Positions 27,661-36,440 of a DNA stretch of 64,000 nt are shown piece by piece; the stretch's first letter is position 1; the number at the start of each line of letters is the position of its first letter. A program made the translations under genes and the position numbers. The stretch spans positions 1 through 64,000 of the forward strand of contig NZ_LXYO01000037.1 in the NCBI RefSeq assembly GCF_001650915.1. The letters run 5' to 3'. The DNA is from Marinobacter sp. EhC06. Its GTDB lineage: Bacteria > Pseudomonadota > Gammaproteobacteria > Pseudomonadales > Oleiphilaceae. The notes under the pieces are model-generated. The model saw only the letters and a list, made by a program, of their open reading frames with translations. It was not told the DNA's origin and searched no databases.

Positions 27661-28047
27661 ATGGATTTGGAAAATCTGTTTGCGGCCGTCTCAGCAATCA
27701 GCGCAGCGGCAGCAGCGTTCTTCTCGTACAAGGCGATACGCGAGAGCAGAAAAAATGTCTTTTTGTTTGAAAGAAATAAAGTGGCCCTTTCAGCTCAACA
27801 AATTAAGCTTGATTTCGATACAGAGTGGGCGGACTATAAAATATCTGAGCACCTGGAGGATTAGGGCACCCTGCTTTCTGCAAAATATTTTATCAAGCCA
27901 TCTTTATACAGCAAATTCACGAGCGTGCTTGTCCACCTCCACCAGCTCGAAAGAAGCCGAGCCTCTGATACAGTCAAAGATGAGTCAGTAGAGAAAATTG
28001 CTAAAGAGCTGGATGAGATCACGTGCGATATGCGTCTTGATCAATAA
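27661..28047 (+). pseudogene. Small membrane protein interrupted by in-frame TAG
   Basis: The frame opens at ATG 27661 with GAGGGTG upstream. It encodes an N-terminal membrane helix (AAVSAISAAAAAFFSYKAI) and a charged cytosolic part up to HLED, then meets TAG at 27862-27864. In exactly the same frame it continues GTLLSAKYFIKPSLYSKF and onward to TAA 28045-28047. The whole would be about 127 residues. One nonsense change (for example CAG to TAG) explains this best. The gene lies between the SIR2-like and Mrr-like genes on the same strand. Read-through or a functional 67-residue form cannot be excluded. Confidence 0.7.
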
Positions 28048-28255
28048 GCAACAAAGCATAATCAGGCCAGTCACGGCGACACCTACTCCACTGCGGCTGC
28101 GCCTTCATTTGTTGTGGTTCAACGTTCTCAGGCAGTAACCTCGATGGCAAGACCGTAAATTCTCAACTAAACCTCGCAAGCACTAACAAATTGGTCAATG
28201 ACGAATGTGACCGTTTGAGCTACAATTCATGTTTGACTTTGATTAGGAGATTCGA

Positions 28256-29671
28256 ATGTTAAAACGTCTTTTTGGCTTTGCCGAGCCGAGAAACCAGGGG
28301 GAGTCTCATGAAATTTCTTCAGAAAGATTATTTGTTGAGTTAAAGGGGCATTTCCTAGATCTTGACTTCCTTCAAACATTCGAAATGATCGGCGTTAGAC
28401 TATTGGGAGAGCATAAATCAGGTTTTTCAGAAAGTATTAAGACTGGAGTACAAAATGGCCTCAAGCTTAACGAGCTGTTTAAGGATGTCGTGAGGCCGAG
28501 CTTGGTTAACGACTTTGAAGATTATAATGAGGCATCGTTCCTTGCACAAATCATCGAAGCACTATGCTTTCATGAGAAATGCTTGCCCATAGTGTCTGCA
28601 CATAAAGATGTTTTAGCTTCCAAGTTTCGGCAACTTGTTTATCGTGATGAATTTGGTGACGAACAGTATGAACCCTGGAATGATTATATCGAATCATATT
28701 ATGAAAGAAAGTTAAAAGACCAGGTTTTTTCTTGGTTTTTAAATAACGAATCCATCATAAAAGACTCTAATCATATATATAATAAGACAGTTGATTTCGG
28801 AAACGATGTACCTGCTTTAGAAGATGATGAGTCAATGATCGAAACATTAGATTCCGCTATGGTGATGAACATCACTTCTTACATTATAAACCTCGATGTT
28901 GATGGTCAAATTAATTACGTCGATCATGAAGATTTTGAAGGCACTGGACATGAGTATGAATATCATCTTCTGAAACGGATACAAAACGAAGCAGGATTAA
29001 GAGCTGAAGTAACTAGTGGGTCAGGTGATCAAGGTGCTGACCTGCTAGTTTATAATGGAGATGGAACACTAGTGGTTCAGGCCAAGCATTATAAGGCCCC
29101 GGTGGGAAATAAGGCAGTGCAAGAAGTTTATAGCGCGCTAAAATATTACAATGGAGATTGTGCGGTTGTTGTAACTAATGGAGGATACACTAAGTCAGCG
29201 ATAGAGCTTGCCAGACGAACAGGGGTCCTGTGTTTAAGCGAACGCGAATTAATGCACTTCTTGGGCGCATCAACGCCTACCCCACGCTCTGGAGAGGCCT
29301 GGACGCTTGAAAGCTTTATAAGCTTAGTTGAAAACTCCCTAGAATGCTCAGAGTTTAAAGTTTTTGATGTAGACCTCGATAATGTTACGCGAAAAGTGGT
29401 TGTGGCTGAATCGCCTGGTGACTCAATAGCCTATGTAATGGGGAGGGAGTCTATAGAGGAGTCCTATACTGACGATGATCTAGATATTTTTGATAATCTG
29501 ATCGAACAGTACGGTTCCATACTCATATTTAAGATTGTTCCGACAGGTGACTACTCTGATCTTAGGGAGTTATACGACGATATTGAGAGTCGGTACGAAG
29601 ACGAAAGTGTGATGATCGTACTCAAAGAGACAGCTATTGAGGCCCTTAAAAGCAATTCAGAAGAAGATTGA
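28256..29671 (+). CDS. Mrr-type restriction endonuclease with long N-terminal domain
   Basis: A 471-residue protein. The Mrr_cat PD-(D/E)xK nuclease domain lies at about residues 230-345: GTGHEYEYHLLKRI, catalytic GDQGADLLV (about 258-266), VVQAKHY (about 273-279) and VVVTNGGYTKSAIELA. About 225 residues before it and 125 acidic residues after it match nothing I recognise. Mrr domains cut modified DNA or act as effectors in larger defence systems. ATG 28256 has AGGAGA upstream. It lies about 200 nt after the interrupted membrane-protein gene and on the same strand, so it may be a stand-alone type IV enzyme or the nuclease of a unit with SIR2. Confidence 0.8.
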   Translation: MLKRLFGFAEPRNQGESHEISSERLFVELKGHFLDLDFLQTFEMIGVRLLGEHKSGFSESIKTGVQNGLKLNELFKDVVRPSLVNDFEDYNEASFLAQIIEALCFHEKCLPIVSAHKDVLASKFRQLVYRDEFGDEQYEPWNDYIESYYERKLKDQVFSWFLNNESIIKDSNHIYNKTVDFGNDVPALEDDESMIETLDSAMVMNITSYIINLDVDGQINYVDHEDFEGTGHEYEYHLLKRIQNEAGLRAEVTSGSGDQGADLLVYNGDGTLVVQAKHYKAPVGNKAVQEVYSALKYYNGDCAVVVTNGGYTKSAIELARRTGVLCLSERELMHFLGASTPTPRSGEAWTLESFISLVENSLECSEFKVFDVDLDNVTRKVVVAESPGDSIAYVMGRESIEESYTDDDLDIFDNLIEQYGSILIFKIVPTGDYSDLRELYDDIESRYEDESVMIVLKETAIEALKSNSEED

Positions 29672-29674
29672 ATT

Positions 29675-30179
29675 TAGGCAGCCTCTCGATAATTTTCAAA
29701 ATTAGCGATCATACGTCCACACTCAACCGAGTATGCTTCAGTGTTGCCATGGAACGGATCCGCCTTAGTGGACGTCCCCCGATACGCGTGACACACCCCA
29801 GCCTTAAACTGGGTCTTTCGGACTCGGATCTGAATGTCCGTTGTGCGACCAAGGCATCCTCTGAACTCTGCTAAACAAAAGCGAACATTGGTAAGCCCGC
29901 TCTAAAGAAGCATGCTTCCATTGGAAAGCGGACTTTTTTGCCGCCCAAGGATGGGGTAGTTAATGGAGCCTAGGTAGTCGTACAAGTCCAAAGAGTGCAT
30001 TGCTCGATTTAACGCCGGGTGGTAGGTCCAACAACAGACTTGGTGTGTCCAGTACTAGGAAATTCCACCTGTCCTTTACAGGATCGATGCACCGCTTTTT
30101 CCGGTCTATCGTCCCTATGCTTTTATTAACGTCAAGTCCTCCAAGCATTCAGAGAATCCACAGGTCTTAACTTATAGAA
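29675..30179. other. Degenerate intergenic DNA, no supported gene
   Basis: Short frames here do not look like proteins. It holds copy 2 of the dispersed motif (29828-29855). The right part may contain further decayed sequence of the neighbouring fghA relic, but I could not follow it. Confidence 0.55.
29828..29855 (-). repeat. Dispersed island motif, copy 2
   Basis: It reads ATCTGAATGTCCGTTGTG then CGACCAAGGC on the plus strand. 42554-42581 is nearly the same (about 23 of 28 positions). Confidence 0.5.
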
Positions 30180-30690
30180 GCGAGACGTGAAGGAAGTATT
30201 TCCCGAGCTGCCGATATGTCAGCCTTGAGCTAACCCCGTATGGTATTCCCATCAAATGGCTGGCGATCGAGCGCTGTTCAGTGAAGGGAAAAACGATTTA
30301 ATCATTGATGACAATTTGTTCAACGCATAATCATACATGCGGCAATGTTCCAGGAGTTTTCGCTAGCATTGACATAGAAGCCCGCGCCCTGGCCAAGATC
30401 GTAACTGCCATTGTTGGCAACGCTTATGCCTTGCGGGCTGGTATCCAGTGCCATGATGGCAATGCCCAGTTCCGCCGCCACTCAATGGGCACCGGCTTTT
30501 TGCACGAAGTTTTCATCGGTGCAGGTCAGGCTAGGCAGCCAATAACGCCCTGGTACCTTTTGTCCATCGGCAACCTGCGGTGGCAAGTAAATTGCGAAGT
30601 GCATGGGCAGCTGAGGCTTTCGGAGTAGTGATGTACTGCTTGTGCCAGCCACCGAAGCTTTTGTTGCTACTCAAGTTCTCAAGGTTTATT
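30180..30690 (-). pseudogene. fghA: S-formylglutathione hydrolase relic (fghA)
   Basis: On the minus strand, pieces of FghA can be read in shifting frames: ENLSSNKSFGGWHKQY, then HHYSESLSC, then MHFAIYLPPQ, LTCTDENFVQKAGAH, VAAELGIAIMALDTSP, DLGQGAGFYVNA, RMYDY, and RSIASHLMG (remnant of the GHSMGG nucleophile elbow). At least three frameshifts and an in-frame TGA separate them, and the catalytic C-terminal part is lost. Intact FghA hydrolyses S-formylglutathione to formate and GSH, directly after AdhC. It lies just downstream of adhC on the same strand, the normal operon order, so this is a decayed operon partner. Confidence 0.85.
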
Positions 30691-30739
30691 GGAAACTTCG
30701 TCAACGGGTAACCTGCCGGACCGCGTGTGGCCCTCACGA

Positions 30740-31867
30740 TCACTTATCGAAATGTATAACGCTGCGGATGCTTTTGCCTTCATGCATCAGGTCGAAGGCT
30801 TCATTGATGTCCTCCAGCCCCATGGTATGGGTGATAAAATCGTTGAGCTTGAACTCGCCTTGCAGGTAGCGTTCGACAATGCCTGGTAACTCGGACCGGC
30901 CCTTGACACCACCGAAGGCAGAACCTTTCCAGACCCGGCCGGTGACGAGCTGGAACGGACGGGTAGAGATTTCCTGGCCAGCGCCGGCAACACCTATAAC
31001 GACCGACTCACCCCAGCCCTTGTGGCAGCATTCCAGGGCTGAACGCATAACATCGACGTTTCCAATGCACTCGAAGGAATAGTCCACGCCACCGTCAGTG
31101 AGAGCGACAATCACTTCCTGAATGGGCCTGTCGTAGTCCTTCGGATTGATGCAATCGGTCGCGCCCAGTTGACGTGCCAAGTCAAACTTACTCTCGTTGA
31201 TGTCGATACCGATAATGCGCCTGGCTTTGGCCATGGTGGCACCGATAATGGCAGACAGTCCGATGCCGCCTAGCCCGAATATCGCCACAGTAGCGCCTTC
31301 TTCCACCTTGGCAGTGTTCATGACGGCACCCATGCCGGTAGTCACGCCACAGCCCAGTAGGCAAACTTCTTCAAGCGGTGCTTCCTTGTTGACCTTGGCC
31401 AGAGAAATCTCTGGTAGCACGGTGTGCTCGGAGAAGGTTGAGCAGCCCATATAGTGATGGATCGGCTGATTGTCCTTATAGAAACGGCTGGTGCCGTCTG
31501 GCATTAATCCCTTGCCCTGGGTTTCGCGAATTTTTCCGCACAGGTTGGTTTTGCCTGACAGGCAGAATCTGCACTCGCCACACTCCGGCGTGTACAAGGG
31601 AATGACGTGATCGCCGATCTCAAGGCTGGTGACGCCTTCGCCAACAGCTTCCACAACACCACCGCCCTCGTGACCAAGAATCGATGGAAAGTTGCCCTCG
31701 GGATCCTCACCGGAGAGAGTGAACATGTCGGTGTGGCAAACGCCGGTTGCGACTATGCGCACGCGGACTTCCCCGGCTTGCGGGGGCATAACGTCAACTT
31801 CTTCAATGGACAGTGGTTTACCGGGGCCCCAGGCAATCGCCGCTTTTGACTTGATCATTTCAGCCAT
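30740..31867 (-). CDS. adhC: S-(hydroxymethyl)glutathione dehydrogenase / class III alcohol dehydrogenase
   Basis: A 375-residue zinc alcohol dehydrogenase that oxidises the formaldehyde-glutathione adduct with NAD+ and can reduce S-nitrosoglutathione. Visible are the catalytic zinc ligands GVCHTD, GHEGGG and GCGVTTG, the structural zinc Cys set CGECRFCLSGKTNLC, and the Rossmann motif GLGGIGLS. I start at ATG 31867 (MAEMIKSKAA), with GGAGAA upstream; the longer frame has a poor N-terminus. It is divergent from a LysR gene. Its partner fghA downstream is broken, so formaldehyde oxidation to formate would need an fghA elsewhere. Confidence 0.95.
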   Translation of the reverse strand: MAEMIKSKAAIAWGPGKPLSIEEVDVMPPQAGEVRVRIVATGVCHTDMFTLSGEDPEGNFPSILGHEGGGVVEAVGEGVTSLEIGDHVIPLYTPECGECRFCLSGKTNLCGKIRETQGKGLMPDGTSRFYKDNQPIHHYMGCSTFSEHTVLPEISLAKVNKEAPLEEVCLLGCGVTTGMGAVMNTAKVEEGATVAIFGLGGIGLSAIIGATMAKARRIIGIDINESKFDLARQLGATDCINPKDYDRPIQEVIVALTDGGVDYSFECIGNVDVMRSALECCHKGWGESVVIGVAGAGQEISTRPFQLVTGRVWKGSAFGGVKGRSELPGIVERYLQGEFKLNDFITHTMGLEDINEAFDLMHEGKSIRSVIHFDK

Positions 31868-32021
31868 AACTTTCTCCGTTGGTAATATCGGCAGGGGCAG
31901 GGATCGCCCGAATGATCGGTTTATTGTATTTATCACCATATGATTGATAATGAGTGTATTTAGTAAATCACTTTTACAAAAATGCAATAACAAAGATGCA
32001 AAAAGCGACAGAGTAAACATC

Positions 32022-32942
32022 ATGTATCGGTGGGAAGGGGTAAACGAATTTGTGGCTGTTGCGGAAACGGAGAGTTTCACCCGTGCCGCGAGCCGACTGG
32101 GTGTGTCGACCGCGCAGGTAAGCCGGCAGGTCAGTTCGCTTGAAGCCCGCCTGTCCACCCGATTGTTCTATCGAACGACCAGGCGTGTTTCCACGACTGA
32201 GGCCGGACAGATCTACTATCAGCATTGCCGCCAGGTCCTGGACGCCCTGGAACAGGCAGAGCGTTCCATCACCAATATGCAGTTGGTACCACGGGGGAGG
32301 TTGAGATTGACGGCGCCCGTGACCTATGGAGAGAAGTCTATCGCGCCCCTGGTTAATGACTTTGTAAGGCATTACCCAGAACTCGACGTAGAGATGAACC
32401 TCACGAATCAGACAGTGGATCTGGTGGCCGAGGGCTACGATCTTGCCGTGCGCTTGGGTAGGCTGGAGGACTCCAGCCTGATGGCCAGGCGCCTCGCCTC
32501 CCGGACACTATACGTGTGCGCCTCACCGACTTATCTCTCCACGAACGGAACGCCTCACTCACTGCCCGAGTTGGCGCATCATAACTGCCTGCAGGGCAAC
32601 CTGGATTACTGGCGCTTCCAGGAGGCCGGCACCCCCCGCAATGTCCGGATAAACGGAAATATCCGTTGTGACAGCGGCAGAGCACTGCTCGATGCGGCTC
32701 TCAAGGGCATTGGTATCGTCCAGTTGCCGGACTACTACGTTCAGTCGGCACTGCATTTGAAAACGTTGATACCACTGCTGACCCGTTATCAGGAAGACGA
32801 TGACGGCATATGGGCGGTGTATCCTCATAACCGCCACCTGTCGCCAAAAGTGCGAATGTTGCTGGATTATTTTGTAGAGTCGTTGTCATTAGATGATGTG
32901 GAAACGAAACGTCCTGCTAAAACAATACTTCGCACAGATTAA
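32022..32942 (+). CDS. LysR-family regulator, divergent from adhC
   Basis: A 306-residue LysR protein. The N-terminal HTH (about 5-62; FTRAASRLGVSTAQVSRQVSSLE) is followed by an effector domain with GRLRLTAPVTYGEKSIAPLV, characteristic of the large AaeR/DsdC-unlike group of short LysR proteins next to dehydrogenases. I use ATG 32022 (MYRWEGVNEF). The 154-bp gap to adhC is the shared control region. Regulation of adhC by this protein is inferred from the divergent layout. Confidence 0.87.
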   Translation: MYRWEGVNEFVAVAETESFTRAASRLGVSTAQVSRQVSSLEARLSTRLFYRTTRRVSTTEAGQIYYQHCRQVLDALEQAERSITNMQLVPRGRLRLTAPVTYGEKSIAPLVNDFVRHYPELDVEMNLTNQTVDLVAEGYDLAVRLGRLEDSSLMARRLASRTLYVCASPTYLSTNGTPHSLPELAHHNCLQGNLDYWRFQEAGTPRNVRINGNIRCDSGRALLDAALKGIGIVQLPDYYVQSALHLKTLIPLLTRYQEDDDGIWAVYPHNRHLSPKVRMLLDYFVESLSLDDVETKRPAKTILRTD

Positions 32943-33559
32943 CTGTGACCCATGGTGAACATGCCCATTAAATTGCTCGCTAAAAGTAAGTAAAAGCGTT
33001 AATCAGATCCTGTGGGCGTTGATTTTTCTATTTCATTTCCGCCAGATGCTAAGTTGCAACCAAGGCGGCCTGGACTGCACCGAGGTTTCATTGTGGGGGA
33101 ACATCTTCCAGGTGTTTTGGGTAAGTTCAGGAACGAATGTCACTCTGTAAGTAACAGCCCCATAAGTTACTCCGAAACTTCAACTCTCGTTTGTTAACGA
33201 AATCCATATTCAATACATGCGGATACTAAGCATTCCGCCATACCCCCCATATAACGATATCAACCAAGACCTGCCCCATGACTTAAGTGCTTGCCAGCGC
33301 TTCCTGCTCGCCAATCAGAGAGCGAGGGCATTTAAACGTAATGATCTTTCGCCTTAGAACCCATAACGAAAACTTATATTAAAAATAAGCAATAAATGGC
33401 TCCTTTATGAGGCGGGTGCACGGAAGAAGGGCGGTCCTACTATTCCCCATTGAACTATCGATATGTTCCATAAACAGTTTTCCTTCATGGCATGCCAGTT
33501 GCTAAGACTCCTGTCAGCGCACTCTGGCGTGAACAGAATCCAACTTGAGGAACCTAAAT
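32943..33559. other. Gene-free leader before the symporter operon
   Basis: About 620 bp without a supportable gene. It contains the left copy of an imperfect repeat (33396-33428) and must hold the promoter of the 33.6-40.1 kb operon. I looked for an FMN riboswitch because of the flavin genes downstream and did not see its conserved core. Confidence 0.5.
33396..33428 (+). repeat. Imperfect direct repeat flanking the sulfur/flavin module, left copy
   Basis: It matches 42270-42302 at 27 of 33 positions, with common blocks ATGGCTC, TTATGAGGC and TGCACG. Weaker similarity extends about 35 bp upstream in both copies. Confidence 0.6.
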
Positions 33560-35083
33560 ATGGACAAGTCGGCGCTACAGCTAACAGAAGGGCTCACACC
33601 GGGCCTTGGCTTCGCACTTATGATTGGCACTGGCCTGGTATTCCTGGTCATCGCTTACATGATCAAGATGACTCTGATCAGAAACACCCACGATTTTATC
33701 TCTTCAAACCGCAGAATCGGTCTGGGCTTTGGTGTCGGATCGATCATTTCTGTCTGGACCTGGGCCATGGCGGTCATGATGAGTTCAGCCATGGCTTTCC
33801 AGTGGGGGCTATCTGGCCTGCTATGGTTTGTTGTCCCCAATGGCCTCGCACTGATGGCCATGATTCCCCTGGCGCGCGTTCTGCGCAAGAAGATGCCAGA
33901 GGGCTATACCATCAGCCAGTTCGCCTTCAACAGGTTCGGTCGTTCCCAGATCGCTGCAGGCGTTGTAACCATCACCATGATCTTCGGAATCCTGCTTGAG
34001 ATACTGATTAACCTAAAAGGCACCTCCGTCGTCATGTCTACGGTGTTTTCCATCGACTGGAAGGTGGCGACCATTGTCACTGTTGTTGTTGTAATGATTT
34101 ACGGCTTCTTTGGCGGGCTTTGGACTGCAGTAATGACCGGTACCATCAATACCTGGATGATCACGGTTCCTGCGGCGGTTGTGATAGTCGCCGTGTTCGA
34201 TCTGATTCCCGGTGGTGTGGATACAATATATGCGGCGGTAGACTCTGCCGGTGAAAAGAACCTGTCGGTGCTCGACAAGGCAGCGGCTGCCGGCTTTGGT
34301 ATTACCCTGGCCTTTGGTCTTCTGGCGTCGGTCGTTGCAGACCAGACGTTCTGGCAGAAGGTCTGGTCGGTGCGCAAGGACCAGGTATCCCGTACCTTTA
34401 TGTGGGCCGGCGCACTGTTCTATCCGATCCCGATCTGCCTTGGCATGCTTGGCCTGGTTGGTATCGGGTATGGCCTGACGGCTACCGAGATCGGCGGTGA
34501 TATCGTCGCAATTGGCCCCTATATTATCTCCCACATTGGTCTGCCGATGACGCTGATTATCGCCTATACCCTGGTGATTCTGGCGGCCTGTTACTCCACT
34601 ATTGATGGTGCCAGCGCTGCCCTGTCATCCATTGTTGCGGTTGATATTGTCAAGCGATTCCGCCCGAGCACCGGTGAGCGCTCGCTGTTCTACATCACCA
34701 AGGCATCGATGTTTGTCGGTGGTACTGTCGCGGCCTTCATTGTTCTATCCGGGGTGGATTTCACGACACTGGTTCTGACCACCTACGCCCTGAAGACTTC
34801 CATCCTTCTGCCCTTGGTGATGGCGATTCTGTGGAACCGCACCACAACCGCTGGTTTTGTCGGAGGCATCGTTCTCTCAATCGTGATCGGTATGCCGCTC
34901 AGAAGCATGTACGGCGAGCTGGTGGGCACCCTTTCTATTCTGTTTATCAGCGGTATCACCGTGGTTATTGCAGCCATGGTCAAGCCGGTCACCTTCAATG
35001 ATGACGAACTGAGTGATGTCACCAGCCTTGATAAAGATACAGACGTTGTCCACGGACACGCCCCAAAGCCAGCTCAGGCCTGA
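33560..35083 (+). CDS. Sodium:solute symporter family transporter
   Basis: A 507-residue polytopic protein with about 13 membrane helices and an SSS-type core (NxxGTSVVMS..., YGFFGGLWTAVMTG near 180, and ADQTFWQKVWSVRK near 265). It probably brings the substrate of the following oxygenases into the cell with Na+. I start at ATG 33560 (MDKSALQL), with GAGGAAC 7 nt upstream; TTG 33545 is unlikely. It is the first gene of a seven-gene operon with mostly 0-35 nt gaps. Substrate unknown; solute:Na symporters carry sugars, amino acids, urea, choline and organic acids. Confidence 0.88.
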   Translation: MDKSALQLTEGLTPGLGFALMIGTGLVFLVIAYMIKMTLIRNTHDFISSNRRIGLGFGVGSIISVWTWAMAVMMSSAMAFQWGLSGLLWFVVPNGLALMAMIPLARVLRKKMPEGYTISQFAFNRFGRSQIAAGVVTITMIFGILLEILINLKGTSVVMSTVFSIDWKVATIVTVVVVMIYGFFGGLWTAVMTGTINTWMITVPAAVVIVAVFDLIPGGVDTIYAAVDSAGEKNLSVLDKAAAAGFGITLAFGLLASVVADQTFWQKVWSVRKDQVSRTFMWAGALFYPIPICLGMLGLVGIGYGLTATEIGGDIVAIGPYIISHIGLPMTLIIAYTLVILAACYSTIDGASAALSSIVAVDIVKRFRPSTGERSLFYITKASMFVGGTVAAFIVLSGVDFTTLVLTTYALKTSILLPLVMAILWNRTTTAGFVGGIVLSIVIGMPLRSMYGELVGTLSILFISGITVVIAAMVKPVTFNDDELSDVTSLDKDTDVVHGHAPKPAQA

Positions 35084-35107
35084 TAGGGCCAAACGGAGGA
35101 TAAAGCT

Positions 35108-35413
35108 ATGTCACTTACTTTTTTTGTATTCCTGTTGATGGGACTGATTGCAACGGTGGTTTTCGTGCTGGGTTATTACAGGGGAGTCACCGGCGCGGTC
35201 ACAGACCATCAGAATTCCGATAATGCCGCCCCGATACCAGATGAAGAAAATAGCAACTACGGCCTGGCCATTGTCTGTGCCGTGATTGCATCAGCCGTGA
35301 TCATTGCCTCGGTCGGCTTTGTGCCGGAAATGATGTACGCAGGGCCACTGCTGGCCATTGTCACAGCGACGATGAATGGTGTGGCATTTTTCAAAGATCC
35401 ACAGGCCCAGTAA
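35108..35413 (+). CDS. Small three-helix membrane protein after the symporter
   Basis: A 101-residue protein with a membrane helix at about 3-25, a polar loop (DHQNSDNAAPIPDEENSN), then helices at about 50-68 and 75-95. A strong GGAGGA site precedes ATG 35108, 24 nt after the symporter stop and 12 nt before the first monooxygenase. Small accessory subunits occur with some SSS transporters, but those usually precede the large subunit and have two helices. I do not recognise this one. Position suggests a symporter subunit or a membrane anchor for the oxygenases. Confidence 0.72.
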   Translation: MSLTFFVFLLMGLIATVVFVLGYYRGVTGAVTDHQNSDNAAPIPDEENSNYGLAIVCAVIASAVIIASVGFVPEMMYAGPLLAIVTATMNGVAFFKDPQAQ

Positions 35414-35425
35414 GGAGGCGTCGGC

Positions 35426-36406
35426 ATGAAGTTTGGCCTTTGGCTCCCCGTTTATGGTGGCTGGTTGAGATTGGTCAACCAGCGGCCGCAGCCGGATTTC
35501 GAGCTCTGCAGTCGTCTGGCAGTGCAGGCCGAGGCTGCCGGGTATGACTACCTGTACGGGTCTGAAAACCTGCTGAACTGCGTCTACGGCGCGGATGCCG
35601 AAGTTGCAGACCCATGGATGTTTGCCGCGGGCTTGGCAACGGTGACCCGGAACATCGGGTTGATCGTTGCCAGCAAGCCAGGGTTCCGTTCGCCGATGGT
35701 GTCGGCCCAGATGGCCCGCAGCCTGCAACGGATGAGCAATGGCCGATGCGCCGTGAACATTGTTTGCGGCTGGTGGCCCGAAGAGTTCCGGCAGGCCGGG
35801 GTGGAGTACCTGGATCACGCCGGCCGCTACCGGCGGGCCAATGAATATTGCGACAGCCTGCGTAGTTTCTGGGAGCAGGGAACAGGGAATTCCCCCCAAC
35901 CCCCGATTTGGGTAAGCGGCCAGTCTGAAGACGGCCTGGCACTTGCCAGAAGGTTCGGCGACACGATTTTCCTGAACAGCATGCCCATTGTAGAGCTCCG
36001 GGACACCATCGCCCGGATCAGGGATATCACATCCGCCGATGTGAAGCCCCTGAGGATCGCGGTCAGTGCCTTTGTACTGATGGCAGAGACAGACAACGCT
36101 GCCCGTGCCCGTTATCAGGAGCTGCAGGAGCAGAGGGACGATGCTCTGGTCGAGGAACTCAGCGCAGCAATGGCTGAATCCGGGGCCAGCACCTGGGAGG
36201 GAATGAGCAAGGAGAAAATGCTTGATTCCAACTGTGGTTTCGACATTGGCCTGGTGGGCTCCGATGAGACGATCGCCAGGCGGGTGGAAGAGCTCAAAGA
36301 CATCGGTGTGGATGTCCTGATGTGTCAGTTTGAAGACATGGTCAGCGGCAGCAAGCACTTTGCTCAACATGTTATGCAGCCGTTCCAGAAACACTGTACG
36401 GGCTGA
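35426..36406 (+). CDS. LLM-class FMNH2-dependent monooxygenase, SfnG/SsuD-like
   Basis: A 326-residue luciferase-like TIM-barrel protein. It starts MKFGLWLPVYGGWLRL and has ADPWMFAAGLATVT, the IGLIVASKPGF strand, NIVCGWWPEEFRQAG (typical of the sulfonate/sulfone branch) and GRYRRANEYC. FMNH2 must come from a separate reductase, and two are encoded downstream. Relatives oxidise dimethyl sulfone (SfnG) or alkanesulfonates (SsuD/MsuD), releasing sulfinate or sulfite. It is shorter than those enzymes (about 360-380), so the true substrate may differ. A strong AGGAGGCG site precedes it. Confidence 0.85.
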   Translation: MKFGLWLPVYGGWLRLVNQRPQPDFELCSRLAVQAEAAGYDYLYGSENLLNCVYGADAEVADPWMFAAGLATVTRNIGLIVASKPGFRSPMVSAQMARSLQRMSNGRCAVNIVCGWWPEEFRQAGVEYLDHAGRYRRANEYCDSLRSFWEQGTGNSPQPPIWVSGQSEDGLALARRFGDTIFLNSMPIVELRDTIARIRDITSADVKPLRIAVSAFVLMAETDNAARARYQELQEQRDDALVEELSAAMAESGASTWEGMSKEKMLDSNCGFDIGLVGSDETIARRVEELKDIGVDVLMCQFEDMVSGSKHFAQHVMQPFQKHCTG

Positions 36407-36440
36407 TAGCTATTCAACATAAAATGCCAGTGGAGGCAGT

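Noticed and set aside
29668..29874. 68-residue frame after the Mrr gene
   Set aside because: No ribosome-binding site, no domain, and it covers a dispersed repeat.
30305..30628. 107-residue plus-strand frame
   Set aside because: It is antisense to the fghA relic, whose protein motifs read clearly on the other strand.
33396..33428. Sigma-54 promoter before the symporter operon
   Set aside because: GG and GC elements are present, but the spacing is 12 instead of 10 bp, so the -24/-12 pattern is not met.
32943..33559. FMN riboswitch in front of the flavin-related operon
   Set aside because: The conserved RFN core segments were not found; the second ribB is an internal operon gene.
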